Below, piece after piece: positions 34,573 to 46,900 of a DNA stretch of 64,000 bases (position 1 is its first letter; each line of letters starts with the position of its first letter). The notes below the pieces were generated by a model, which was not told the DNA's origin, made no database searches, and was given only the letters and a program-made list of their open reading frames with translations. The stretch lies in NCBI RefSeq assembly GCF_905220565.1, contig NC_059421.1, forward strand, positions 630,001 through 694,000, read 5' to 3'. The position numbers were made by a program, and so were the translations under genes. The DNA comes from Melitaea cinxia (Eukaryota > Arthropoda > Insecta > Lepidoptera > Nymphalidae).

Positions 34573-35037
34573 ACTATTTAAATATACTAGCCCGTTTTAT
34601 AGTTGTCGGTTCAATTAACACTTCGAGTTTAGTATTATGTATATTTGTATCAAAAATATGATATCAATCACCTGTTACTTAATATACAGACATTAAATAC
34701 CTAACCTACCTTAGGAACAGACGATCCTGTATATATAAAATTTTTTTTTAGAAGCGTTGACTATCTTTGACTGCTGAATTTAATACTATGGTGTATATTT
34801 AGTTAAATTTAATACAAACTAGTCATAAAATTAATCAAGACTTCCTTTAAAAGTAAAGTAAATCTAAAGATGTTCCAAGTTGAGAAAATATCACCTCCGT
34901 GTCATGTGCAATAAATAACACGCAGTAATTACTTCCAACATAATTATGCAGGTTTCATTACTTCCGCATTGTACTTCAAAGCTTAATATGTTTTTAAACG
35001 ACAACTAACTTTGCTCAAGCTTCCGACAAAAGCTCGT

Positions 35038-35410
35038 CTATATCATAATATAATAATAATGCGAAAATTTCTAGGCTTGTCGGTGTGTTTATTTCGAAAT
35101 TAACGGGACCAATTTCTTAGCTATTTTCATTAAAAAGATATACTCTTTTAAACATGATTATAAACAAATTACTTTCATACAAACATTACGTAAAGAAAGA
35201 TTACAAAAATATAAATCACTTTAATAAAAAATGAGTGCTTTAGACCACACGACTGAAATTAAACTTACAAAACGTAACACTTTCTATCTTCACTAACTTA
35301 TGTTTCTCTCTCAACTTCCGTTCGCCTCCCCCGATCACACTTTTCGTAACGCTCTCGTCACGCATTCACCAGCTTACGCCCCAGGTCAAGCGTGCGTAAA
35401 GAAGTTTTGC
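35038..35410 (-). repeat. Lep-J repeat, duplication copy
   Basis: Counterpart of 27,640-28,030 with several substitutions and small deletions. Confidence 0.65.
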
Positions 35411-35461
35411 TTCAAAAATGAAACTCAACTTTAATCGTTTAAACATTACAAAAATATTCTG

Positions 35462-35790
35462 GTATTAAGATGATATTTTCAAAGCCGCCATTTACAAACC
35501 ATAAAAAATCCTTGTATTGTGCCCTTCAATTTGATACCCATATTGTAGTATTCGAGAAAAAAAAATTTTTTTTTTCATTAACTACAATGGCTTCGCGCAG
35601 CCGCCATGTTTGATTTTTTTAATGTCACCTATCTAAGAACACTTGGGCAGCTAAGACGAACATAACGATACCACAATTATGTAAATCCGTTCAGTGGTTC
35701 TGGAAATATGAGGTAGTAAAGAATATTACATACATACATACATACAAGATACGCGCGAAAAACATAACCCTTCCTTGGCAGTCGGGTAAA
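35462..35790 (+). repeat. Lep-K repeat, duplication copy
   Basis: Counterpart of 28,078-28,405; same order of motifs. Confidence 0.6.
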
Positions 35791-36273
35791 AAGGGTGGCA
35801 AACGAACGTGTTACGTGTATCCCCATGGGGAAAGTCGAACGCCATTTAGTTTGTACGCGCGTCTAGACTACCTGTTTCGTGCAGGCTGACTGCACATTGT
35901 TATGTTACTCTGATTCGTTAATTTACAAAAATATTTATAATCCATATCCATAGTTATTTACATATAAAGAGCAAAAATGTATTGAAAGAAATTGTGTCAT
36001 GTGTATAATTTTCATTTTCAAACTATACAAATATCTATCAAATACGGCAATTATTGCGAGGAAAAACAACTAAAATCCCAAAATAAGGAGATGATATGCC
36101 AACACATGTTTTCTTCCACTCCACTAACTCCCTCTCTCCTCTACTCACACGAGATCAGGATCACGCTGTTAAAAAAAATAGCGAGTGCCCAGATGCAATC
36201 TCCTATATACGCGAACGAAGTCGCGAGTACATCTAGTATTACAGAAAACTAATTATTACCAAAGCAAAAAAAA

Positions 36274-36600
36274 ACATTTTAGATAAATATTCTTTGACGG
36301 TTCGCAGGAAAGTGGACATAAGGTGCCAATCAAACCACTAATTGCAAATTCATGCGACGTTTTGATCCTTTATTGGACCATCATCAGGCATCTAAAATAC
36401 TTACAAACATTGAAGAAAGTTGTAAAACTAATTAATCCATACAACAATAAAACAAAGAAAACCAAACCACTAGTACCTTTACATGTAGCAGTCAATCGAC
36501 ATCTCTTCATTAAAGTTCTTTCAATATGTAAGATTCTAAATCCAAATGATATATATATGTATCCAAATGATATATATATAAATATTTTATGATTTTAGAT
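36274..36600. other. About 325-bp segment present only in duplication copy 2
   Basis: Copy 1 has a short A-rich joint at the matching position (near 28,862). The segment is bounded by the 10-bp direct repeat TTTTAGATAA (near 36,275 and 36,593), suggesting an insertion. It has an open frame at 36,323-36,592 with no recognisable product and a short internal tandem repeat of ATCCAAATGATATATATA near 36,539-36,580. Confidence 0.6.
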
Positions 36601-37173
36601 AAAGTTTACATCATTTTTAATTACTTAATGAAAAAAAGATAAAATAAAAATTAAAGATAGTATCTTTAAAAATTGAAAGGCACCCAGGGCTTATACTTTT
36701 TCTGTAGAGGACATACGCCACTGAGAGTCCTTTTTGCATATGACATGCCAGGCACGTGGCTAGACTCGGCGACCAGGAAGTTTCCTACTCAGTGGTCCAG
36801 AAAAATTTACAAATACGATCGTGTACGACACATTATTTTTAGTCGTAGCGAACGATAAGCTTTGTCCGTTTTACCAGCAATTGACGAAAACGTTATAATC
36901 GAAAATAACCTGATTTGATAGAGATAAACATACCATAATAATTCATAACACTCTAACTTTTAAAATGGTGGATAAAATTCTTTAGGTTTATCCTTATTAT
37001 AACATTTAAAACCAGATAGATTGTAATTTTAAAATTGTCAGTAACGAGTTCTTTGATTAAAACTTTAGCCGCTATAGATACCAGCAACAGCAGCAACATT
37101 CTCTTCGCGTATTATAGCATATAGAATAAACTTTATCATAATTCGGTATATAAAATTCATTTTTTTTTAATCG

Positions 37174-37380
37174 ATGTACTTCTGTACGAATTTTTTAGAT
37201 TACTTTGTTTTAAAAGATTAACTGCGGAGTTTCATATCGGTTCTTCTCAGCAAAATCTGCATTCCGAACCAGTGCTTTACTTTTAAAAATAATTAAATTT
37301 TGTTATTTGTTAAAATACGTCTCGAATCACTTTTGAAGTCTATTTGAATAAAGTAATTTGTTTTTGACACATCAAGTGTT
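37174..37380 (+). repeat. Lep-H retroelement 3' end
   Basis: TATCGGTTCTTCTCAGCAAA, CTGCATTCCGAACCAGTG, then TTTTGAAGTCTATTTGAATA and AAGTAATTTGTTTTTGACAC. It begins right after the end of duplication copy 2, so that boundary may be repeat-associated. An inverted partial copy (CCACCGATTCGAAATGTAGA) lies near 37,735-37,815. Confidence 0.6.
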
Positions 37381-38534
37381 ACCTTAAATAGTGTCACATA
37401 AGGGCGACAATCGGTTCAAAATAATTAATGAGTCAGGAGGGAATCCTGACTGAGTCATTTGGCGTGAGTCCATCGATGAGATTCAGTTCGAGTTTAATGC
37501 ACTTTGGCAGTCGCAATTAATAGATTTGTCACTTAATGTAACCAAAAAGGTAACGACGTAACCGCTCAATAACTTGGCGAAACGTTACTGATGTACAGAA
37601 CATGCGTTCTGATTAACACAGGGTTGCAAGTACATACTGATAACAACTCCTTCGATGTTGACAAAATCTGAAGTCAAAAATAAGGTATAAAATCACTTTT
37701 GAGGTTGAGGTAAAAATTAAAATTGCAATTTTACTAACAAATTAATTATAGTTTAAGTGAAGCTACCACCGATTCGAAATGTAGATTCTGCAGAGAAGAA
37801 TCGGAAAGAAACTCCACATTACTCTCTAACAATGTCTCTTGTTATACAAAGTTGTACTGAAGTCAGACAAAAAACCACCGAACATTTAGGAATAACTAAA
37901 ATTGTCAGACATTTCTAAAAAACAATTTTTATTAAGACGTTTATATATGGGTACAAGGGCTTGTTTCGATTGTCAATTTAAAGCAATTATGACAATAAAC
38001 AAAAATTCTTTCTCATACAAACAAAAAATTCTTTTTACCATATCGCGGTATCAAATTAAACATGTTCTAAAAATCAAACATGTTCTATACTTTTCATTTA
38101 CAATGTCACCCCTATACGGGAATTCATCCCCTTTCGAATCCTTTCTTAAATGACACTCAGTAAAAAAAGTAAAGTCCTCTCCAAATTTTAAACTTCTATA
38201 TATAAGTAGTTTAAAAGAGGCAGTCATATGTCGATCTGAATCCCTAATCCCTAATATATAATATTGAAAATGTGAATGTAAGTTTGCTTGTTACGCTTTC
38301 ACGCGAACACTACTTAATCAATCATCGTGAAATTTTGTACACATATTTTTGGAGGTTTTAGAAGTAACATAAGATACTTTTTATTAAAGGCCTCAACCAG
38401 GCGCTGATTTATTGAATATATTTTAAGTAAAAATCTATACCAAGAAATAAAACTGGCGTGTCTGTTTGTAATATAAAAATAATCGCTTTTTACTGAATAC
38501 ATAATACGTATACACGGTACATATACCAAATAAC

Positions 38535-38740
38535 ACTTTTTTTACAATGTCTGTCCGTCTGTCTCTCTGTCTGTTTGTTCCCGCAAATCTCTGAAACGGC
38601 TGTACCGATTTTGATGGGATTTTCTGGGCAGATAGCTGATGTAATAAGGAGTAACTTAGGCCACTTTTTTTTATAACTGCGAACTGAACAATGCCTGTTT
38701 TGTTAAATTCCACGAAGTCGCGGGCACAGCTAGTCTTAAA
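38535..38740 (+). repeat. Lep-I type repeat
   Basis: GTCTGTCCGTCTGTCTCTC, AAACGGCTGTACCGATTTTG and ACGAAGTCGCGGGCACAGCT, then AGT. This is a widespread lepidopteran repeat with a GCTAGT-type end. Helitron origin has been proposed for such ends in the order; here it is inference. Confidence 0.6.
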
Positions 38741-38825
38741 TATACCCAACAATTCCAAAACGTTAAAAGTGCGTTTAAGGAACAAGTTGCATCACAAGCG
38801 TGTATTGAACATTACGTATATCATA

Positions 38826-38945
38826 AACAACCGGCCGGGCCCGAAATAGTACTGTTTGTGGATCGATGTCCGACCGGAACCGGCGCTATTACCGGCCCGG
38901 TCCGGCTGCGCCAATTATCCGTTTACTGTACCGTCAGCGAAACTT
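38826..38945. promoter_or_regulatory. GC-rich island, possible regulatory or exonic sequence
   Basis: A sharp G+C island (ACCGGCCGGGCCCGAAATAG, GACCGGAACCGGCGC, ACCGGCCCGGTCCGGCTGCG) in AT-rich DNA. A frame starting at 38,856 crosses it but soon becomes low-complexity. No splice or promoter motif is decisive. It could equally be a repeat remnant. Confidence 0.25.
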
Positions 38946-39214
38946 AGTAAATTATATTCTACTAAAAACCGCAATCGAAATGAAGTTTGGAAAGTAAGAA
39001 GTTTAAATAATATAAATCCACGAAGTGGTTACGCTCTTCATTACAAAATTAAGACAACTTATGCAATAACATTTAATTTTGGTAAAAACTCTGATTCTCA
39101 ATATTATTCATATTACCAGAACCTGTACTCTTAAAGCGGGGGAAGTTGTTCGGAATAACTAAAATAGTTCTTATATTAATAAATTACAATAATTACATTT
39201 TATTCCTATTAATT

Positions 39215-39420
39215 TTGACGAGCTGCGTCACGCGGTTTCAACCGCGTAATTGCATACCCCGTCGATATGTCAGGATAAAAAGTAGCCTATGTGTTATTCT
39301 AGACCTATAGTTATCTACGTACTAAGTTGCATTAGAATCGGTTCAGTACTTTTTACGTAAAAGACTGCATACACAGATGCATCTTCACAAACTTTCACAT
39401 TTATAATGTAAGTAGGATAA
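39215..39420 (+). repeat. Dispersed repeat of the CCGCGTAATTGCATACC type, decayed
   Basis: Blocks TCAGGATAAAAAGTAGCCTA, ATTAGAATCGGTTCAGTA and CACATTTATAATGTAAGTAGG follow the usual order of a common insect repeat (GATAAAAA..TAGCCTATG, ATCGGTTCAG, TTATAAT.TTAGTA). Confidence 0.55.
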
Positions 39421-39450
39421 CTTATATTAAATTAGCCTCCCTTAAAGACT

Positions 39451-39700
39451 AGCCCATTGGCGCAGTTTGTAGTGGCCCTTCTTTCTGTTCTGCGGGTTGC
39501 GGGTTCGATTCCCACCTGAGTCTGGGTGTAATATAATTTATGTATTTATATATTTATATATGTACTATTTCTATGTATGTTTAGAAAAAAAAGAGTTATA
39601 ACAGTCAGCTGTTACCTGTAACACAAGCATTAAGTTGCTTACCATAAGAACAGACGACCGTGTGTGTATGTTATTTGATATGTATAAAAAAAAAAAAAAT
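39451..39700 (+). mobile_element. tRNA-derived SINE, full length
   Basis: The head AGCCCATTGGCGCAGTTTG carries the Pol III A box, and GGGTTCGATTCCCAC carries the B box. The body follows, then the tail ACACAAGCATTAAGTTGCTT and CCGTGTGTGTATGTT, and an A tract from about 39,687. This head-plus-tail structure is that of a common lepidopteran tRNA-derived SINE. Confidence 0.8.
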
Positions 39701-40679
39701 TACTACATAAAAAATATACGTTTAAAATATTCATAACTTTAGCCAGTTTATGTCAAAATCACATAAAGATATCGTTATACGTGCGTCGTACATACGTGCT
39801 CTGTATTAATACAGAACACGTTCCTGCCGACAGTACGACACATCTGTAACGACACGTGCCCATATTCATTCCCATTGAACCGCGCGAGCCGGAGACGCGC
39901 TGATCTCAATACGCGTTATTTAATCCACAATAAAAACTAAATTATTACTTTATTTTCATACCGGGGCGTGTTCAATCACATTACAAAATCGTTTAGTCTT
40001 ATGATGGAAATATTTCTTGGAAATTAATAACTTCCGGTATATATTTACGTTTGGTGCAGTGGTCACAAAAAAGACAAATATATAACGGTGGATTTGATTC
40101 CCGCCTGTGGTAAATGCTTATATCTATTAAGATAAGATTCTGATTAAGTATTCTACATTTTGTATCCTCTGTCGAAGACTTACGTAATAAAAACTAACTC
40201 TTAACTCCCTTGCTGCTACTTACGTTTAGAAACTCCTGAGCAAAAATCACAAGACACCAAATTCCATAATTGGAGATATGCTTTGAATCGTTTTATAACA
40301 CAATATTTAGCTTTATTGTTTTTTACAGAATATTTTTTGGAATTTCTTTTCTTGCTCTAACGACTAGATCTTCCTAAGTTAAAGTACAAGACTTCATTTT
40401 AATTTTTTAAGATATGCACTGCACCAATGTTAGGGTAATTAAGATCATGGAAAAACAAAACGAATTTATGGCCATGACGCGATCAAGTTCGTTTTTATGA
40501 CGTAGATTTGCGTCACAATAAAGCCGATATCGCGATGTTGATAGAACACTTGACGCCTATCGATGATCCGAGTCTAAATCTGTGATTATATGACGAAATT
40601 TTAGTGATTTATGATTGAGAAAAGTCGAAACGAAAATTCTGTGCACAGTATTTTTAATAAAATGGCCTATTGTATCCAT

Positions 40680-40879
40680 TACATAGTATAAAACAAAGTC
40701 GTTTCCCGCTGTCTGTATGGTTAGATCTTTAAAACTACGCAACGGATTTTAATGCGGTTTTTTTTTTATAGTAAATAAAGTGATTCCAGAAGAAAGTTTA
40801 TATGCATAATACATGCGTAATATAGTAGAGGAACACTGATAGTTATTGCAAGCGTGCGAAGCCGGGACGGATAGCTAGT
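40680..40879 (+). repeat. Lep-I repeat
   Basis: ACATAGTATAAAACAAAGTC, AACTACGCAACGGATTTTAA, TAGTAGAGGAACACTGATAG and GTGCGAAGCCGGGACGGATA, then GCTAGTA. The close relative at 48,090-48,285 has the same start, order and end. No coding content. Confidence 0.75.
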
Positions 40880-41222
40880 ATATAATAAACTATAACTGAC
40901 CAATTCTCAACACGGATGTCATTTTAATGTATTGACATTAAAGCAATTTTTTTTGTCTGTATATCTGTACCTTGACCACGCATCTGCCTACTAAACTGAT
41001 TTGAATTAAACTAGAAATATTTCCAATCCCAGGAAACCTCCCTACCCTCAGAGATAAGCCGAGTTCACGAAGTAAATTGTAGTTAGGTACAGAATACAAA
41101 AGAGTTACACCATCGGATCTGAAAGTGTTGGTACTTGGTAGTACATTTAAATTAAAGTGATATCATAATAGTAAATAATGATAAAATTGATTGGTTTTGT
41201 ATGAATGTTTTTGTTGTGTAGA

Positions 41223-41834
41223 TGTCTACCCCTTCATACATACCAATAGCTTCTGCGCGCGACTTCGTCCGCGTGGAACAGAGGCCCGCGCAATACTTGA
41301 TCAGTATTTTGCTACGATTTTATTTTAAAATTGCAATATCTCCTGAGATTCTCATTGAATCATGTAAATCGAATTATGTAAAAGGCTATTTTGTTTTAAA
41401 TTAAATACTTGTGATGAATAACATATTCATTTAGATAAGGATTAACGTCATGTTTACAAAAATATATTCGCAAATAATGCATTATTTTAGAACAAACTTG
41501 GTTAGCATAAAAAAGGTTATTGTGAGCCAACCTCAAAAGATAGATATATGCTGTCGCGGACTTTTTTTTAGAACTTTTAAAGAGAATCAATTCTGTCATA
41601 CATGATTTTTGCGAAACTTTAACTGTTTTCACAGCGCACGCAGCGGAAGCTCTCAAAAGGAAAAAAGAACCCCCGATTTTGAAACATTCTTCATTGGTGT
41701 TCCGCTCCTTTTTGGTCTTACCGTAATGATATATAGCCTATAACCTACCTCGATAAATCGGACCAGTAGTTTCTGAGATTAGCGCGTTCAAACAAACAAA
41801 CAAAATCTTCAGCTTTTTAATATTAGTATAGATT
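41223..41834 (+). repeat. Lep-I type repeat split by about 400 bases
   Basis: Starts near TAGCTTCTGCGCGCGACTTC, resumes at CTCCTTTTTGGTCTTACCGT, and ends TTAGCGCGTTCAAACAAAC with AATATTAGTATAGAT. The middle (about 41,290-41,690) is not usual family sequence and may be a nested insertion, but I recognised no element in it. Confidence 0.55.
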
Positions 41835-41939
41835 TGTTAAATTTTTTATTGAAATAAAGCTTATTCTTCTTATTATTATTATTAATTAAGCTTATTATTA
41901 ATGATGGTCTGCGATGATACCTCAACATTATCAAACTAG

Positions 41940-42070
41940 CCGCAATTCCAGTTGCGGAAGTTCGCAAATAGACCCGCGCGCACGCGACAACGCGACAACG
42001 CCTGAGAACGCGCGCCGGTTATTTTAGAAATTATAATGACGATGTCAAGTTTCGTTAGCCGAGTGCTCTT
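41940..42070. promoter_or_regulatory. CpG-rich patch, possible promoter
   Basis: Dense CpG (ACCCGCGCGCACGCGACAAC, GAACGCGCGCCGG) in AT-rich surroundings, about 640 bases upstream of a possible exon ending at 42,779. No TATA box or initiator stands out. Confidence 0.25.
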
Positions 42071-42699
42071 CGAGGGAATGCAAGTGTATTTACGAACGAA
42101 AATATTGGCAAGAGTTGCAACAAACTGTGTACTCTTTGTGTTATTTAGTTATAATAACAGATTAATGGTTGTTTAGATTTGTAGTTTACCGAATACCTTT
42201 TGCCGTCAATGGTTACCCAAAGTTATATGGTATTTTGACTATATCTAGCGTAATATTGACAATCTTCTTACGCCCGGTTAAAGATTATCATTAAGGTCAT
42301 CATAATGGTAGGAATTCTTTTATATTACATTTCACAGCTTAGACACGATTCTCATTTGAAAGGTTTAATTTTTAGATGGTCGTAGTTTAGGACATTCTAA
42401 TTAACTATTTAGAATCATCTCAGATGATGAAATACTATATTATGGACATAAATTAGTTAGTATCTAGATTCTTGACTATCGATATGCAAAAACTTCATTA
42501 GAGCAAAAAGCTAACACTAACAACTAGCCAAGAAAAATCCACAACCAGACATTATTTAAAAATTCTTTCAGTTATTTGACCTTAGCCAAATTCAGAGTAT
42601 CGCTAGACTCACAAAACAAAAGACATAACAATAAAGAGAATACCTCGTCTAAAGTAAGAATTTGTAAACGTCACATTTCGCGGGTCGAAGCGATTCCAG

Positions 42700-42779
42700 G
42701 AGCGTCGGGGCCGCCAGTCACGCTGGCGTCTTGTCATCCGCAGTTAATATTTCCGTCCTTGTTGGGATATCTCCCTGAG
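42700..42779 (+). other. Possible small exon with a splice donor
   Basis: A GC-rich block reading ASGPPVTLASCHPQLIFPSL then LGYLPE ends at CTGAG|GTAAGA, a good donor. The acceptor CGATTCCAG|G lacks a pyrimidine tract. The frame is open back to 42,576, but that part is K/N-rich and looks non-coding. I do not recognise the peptide. Confidence 0.25.
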
Positions 42780-45295
42780 GTAAGATTGAGAACAACGTTT
42801 GATGGAATTCAGTCGATTATGGTCGAATGTTAGAAGTTACCTAGACCCATTTGAAATAGCAGGACAATAATGGAAACATTCACGAATATTTTTAAAGTGA
42901 AACCTCTTTAGATTCGTCGTGACTCGATGAAACAAAAATGCATAACAATAAAGAAAAAAACACGTAAATATATAGGAGAATGAGATAAATACAATACTGC
43001 GCAAAATGCGTGAGACGTGTATTGCATAGCGCTTACGACCTTTATTCACGAAAGAACCGTAATCATCATCGATAAAACAACTGGCAAGGGCTTACCTTCA
43101 GAAGCCAGAACGGCCAGCCTTTTCAGAAGTCGTATGAACATTCTGCCGTGTGTGAATTGCACACAATAGTATACTGTTTACTAGGGTTTAATAAGTAAGG
43201 CTTAATATGTGCCTCTTATTTATAAAGATCGCAGCCTCGTCAGCTACCCTACCTTACTATGTTTTATCAAACAATCGATATCCAATTATTTTTAACATAT
43301 TTTCTCGATTTTCTTCTGTCAGTGAGTTTAGAATCTTCGAAATACTAAAATAACTACGATTAAAGCGCATATTAGTACCACAAACCTTCCAGTTCCGATA
43401 TTCCACATGTTCCAAACATTGGGTATCTTCGAATACTAGCCATATATATGTAGGGTACGCTGAAACTTACTCAACAATGTGTAAGCAAACGTAAATAAAT
43501 CTAGAGTTATAGACCTAACAACAGAGAGTCTTAGGGCCGATTTCAGAGGTCGTGGGTAAAGTTTATCTCGCATATAAGCTACGAAGAGACTTTAACAGCA
43601 GGAGGAAGAATAGCCCATTAGGGCCTGTTTAATCCTCAAATAATAAATAAGTTTAATAAGTAATTCGTTCTTGAAACATAATGATATATCAAATGTTTTA
43701 ATATTGGATGCAGTCATCCGTCAAATATTATTATTCACAACTGAAGAAGCACGCCCTTCATGTAAATCTTATCCTAATTTCCTCCTCAAAGTGACCAGCT
43801 CTCGTAAGCTCTAGTAAAGCTATTCAACTGCTGCGGCGAGTGTTTCGTAATTAAGAAGCGACCCTGACCGGCGTGGAAATTAGGTAGCGCTAGGCAGTTA
43901 ATTTTTATTACCGTCCCTTAATCCGATTGTGTTTGCTATAAATTCTTTGGATTGTCGTACCTTACATAACTATTGTTTTCGAAAGAATAAATAAATTTAC
44001 TATATTCATTATTCAAAGGGTTCAAGCACAAGCATAGAGATAAAACAATCTATCCAAACTAAAAAGCAAAAAACACTTTACAAGAACACCCTGATTTTTT
44101 TTAATGCCTTTACAATATAATCGCTTGATAATTTCGAGTGTCGATCGGTTACAATATCAAGGATTACAGATCAAATGGACAAAAGACAATATCTCTAAGC
44201 TGACGAGCCAAAGTTAAAACTTCTTTTCAAGGAGATAAATTACAAAGGAGATGGCGACTTTTGGGCCAAAATGTAATGAGTAGAGACATGGTTTAAAAAA
44301 TTGGTCATATTTTTTTATTTTAAAATATAAAATATCAGCTCGATTCTGAATCTGGAAGCGGAGAAAATTGAGAAAGATAGTTTTCATCAAATTATTTGGG
44401 TATCGATTCAATTATAATCGATTACAGAATTCAAAAAGAAAATGTTTGCACTAGTTAATTAACTCAAGATATTTAGATGCACAATTAAAGCTGTAAACAA
44501 TAATGTGCATTTCAAATAAAGTTACATTAATATCGAAAATATCAATTAATATCTGATAAACTAAAATGATTATCGATTTCATATCGATTTAAAATAAATC
44601 ATATTTTTTTTGACAGCTTTGACAGCTGACTAACAGTAATACTGTGTCTGATACTCGTTTCGTGTTTACTGTTTTCCGATGCATTCTGAGTCCATTCATG
44701 ATATTTATTTATGGTTTCAAGTGTATATCAGTATTTGTAATAATTTTTCAAACATTCTTCACTAAATATAACAAACATTAGTTCTACAAGAACTTAGTGA
44801 TCGGGTTTTTTTATAGACATTGTAACATAACCTCACTTTTACAAAAAGTCTAATAACTCCACTCTCAGATAGCCAAAATATAGATAATTTTCAGCAAGGG
44901 ATCAATAAGCCTAAATGCATTAATTGATACCATTTTCATTTCATTACATTTTGGCCCAAGAATGTATGGAATCGTATCATTCTCCTTTCATTACAATATT
45001 TTTTTTCAAGTTGCTACGTCTCATAGTGAAAAACTAAACATACCCTTATTCAAAACAAAGTTTAGCACTTATTTATTGACTACCTAGTGCACTAAAACAT
45101 TGACAATAGAATGACCTTGACCTAGGACGTGATAACTTATTATTATGTCACAATATCCATCGAACAGGGTAGGAAATTAAATTTTATGGCGTCGTTAAAA
45201 CCAATCCATTAAATATTTGTAAACAATTGTAGGGTCAAAAGATTTATTGATTTTGTCACTTAGGAATAATCTTATATCACTAGAGTAAAATACCG
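42780..45295. other. AT-rich stretch, nothing recognised
   Basis: No gene, tRNA or repeat end recognised on either strand. Confidence 0.45.
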
Positions 45296-45397
45296 ACAAC
45301 CCGCATTGAAGCAGCGTGGTAGATTAAGGTCTGATCCTTCTCCTACATGGGGTAAGAGGCATATGCCCAGCAGTGAGATATTACAGGCTGAAGCGAG
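45296..45397 (-). repeat. Lep-D repeat, 3' part
   Basis: CCGCATTGAAGCAGCGTGGT, TGATCCTTCTCCTACATGGG and AGCAGTGAGATATTACAGGC, then TGAAGCG, where the next repeat begins directly. Confidence 0.75.
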
Positions 45398-45555
45398 TAA
45401 AATACAAGCGTACGGCCCACCTGGTGGTAAGCGGCTACCATAGCATATAGACGCCTGCAGCAACAGCATCGCAAGCGCGTCTCCGACCCTACCATCGACC
45501 TTCCTCAAGAGCTCTGGCGACCTTACTCACTACAGAAACACAACACTATTAGATT
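45398..45555 (-). repeat. Lep-C repeat abutting Lep-D
   Basis: CAAGCGTACGGCCCACCTGG, CATCGCAAGCGCGTC and TCAAGAGCTCTGGCGACCTT are Lep-C in reverse. The direct join to Lep-D means one inserted at the end of the other or they moved as a chimera. Confidence 0.7.
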
Positions 45556-46674
45556 ATTATTTAGTGTGTGATCTTCTGTAACGTTTAGATCAAATACGTA
45601 CGTAGATCAAACTCTATTAATTATTTTTGTTTTACATACATATTAAACTCTTTTTAGTGTAAAATAAAAAGGTCCTTCATAAAAAATACATAAAAATTCC
45701 TCTCTCAAATAATATCCAAAATTCATATAACTTCGTATAATTTCGATGAAAATGCTACACTGTAGTGACTGAAATATCGTTCTACCCTCAAATCACCCTC
45801 AAGAAAGGGTTCGATAATAGCCTAAGGATAAATTTGAACTTCCGATAAAAGAATACAAAGTAGTTCTTTTGCATAAAACAATAAGTCATCGAGATAAAAG
45901 AGAATACTTATTCGGTACCCAACTCAAGCCACGTAGACTCGGTTCGTATTAATGCCAATTTTCTGCAACTACAAGTAACTATGTGTCCGCTACATTAGAA
46001 CGATTCGTTTTCTTACAATCCGTTCACAACATGTCTTGTTCAAAAATTGAGATTTTATAGAAGCGAATCCTGAAGAGAATCATTTTAATTTTATATAAAC
46101 AAAAACTTTTCCGAACGCTAATCGAACCAGCGATCGTAGACAACGAGGTAATTTTGTCACAGCCCTATTCATTGATGTATCAACTGGACATTATATTTTA
46201 TAAATCGATGTTAATGTATTTCGAATTAAATTAGTTTACTAATGTCCACTATAAAGATCACCCATTAGAAGAACCGTATCGTACCAATCAGACCTCGAGA
46301 CCCTAAAGTCTAACTGAAATAAATCAAATCATTACCTATCCAGCAATTACAGCAAAAGCGTTTGAAGCGAAGCTCGCGACGCGCGGAGCAATTATCGCTG
46401 GGATGTCGCTATCGCATCCTGTCGATACGATGCGCTGTTCACTGACATTTCTCCTAAATGCCGGCTAATTGTGTCAGTGGGCATGAGACGGGACAAGGTT
46501 ATTTGATTATTACTAATATGTACTTTGTTATGTAATCCGGCCTAGCTAATATTCTTTTCAATTTCTTATGTCACCTACCTGAAAAAAATCGAAAAGGCTC
46601 GGAAGTTTAATCCATTACAATACTAAAATAGCAGTAGGATCTTACTTTGAATATTTCTATCTCGATTATTTTTT

Positions 46675-46900
46675 GAAGTAAAATTTATTTTACGCACGCT
46701 TGACTGGGGAGTAAGCTGGTGAATGCGTGACGAGAGCGTTACGAAAAGTGTGATCGGGCGGGGCGGGCGGAACTTGAGAGGGAGATATAAGTTAGTGAAG
46801 ATAGAAAGAGAGAACTAATGTTTCGTATATTACAGTAGGAGCTAAACAGGTTTTACTTCAGTCGTGTGGTCTAATGCACACTCGTTTTCTTTCTAGTCAT
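46675..46900 (+). repeat. Lep-J repeat
   Basis: Reverse orientation relative to 27,640-28,030: ACGCACGCTTGACTGGGGAG, GAATGCGTGACGAGAGCGTT and CTTCAGTCGTGTGGTCTAAT. This independent copy shows that Lep-J is dispersed and not just part of the duplication. Confidence 0.7.

Larger units (their letters stand above)
29509..37168. repeat. Tandem duplication, copy 2
   Basis: Starts exactly in the Penelope-like endonuclease frame, so 29,509-29,718 encodes only the last 69 codons (from RKYKNFNREDG). It is followed by the same order of elements as copy 1 and ends near 37,168 at a T-run. It is about 264 bases longer than copy 1, mainly because of extra sequence at about 36,274-36,600. The internal junction is T-run|CGGAAATA. 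Confidence 0.95.

Noticed and set aside
40049..40105. Possible tRNA or SINE head (TTTGGTGCAGTGGT, then TTTGATTCCCGCC)
   Set aside because: A- and B-box-like words are present but stems do not pair and no tail was found.
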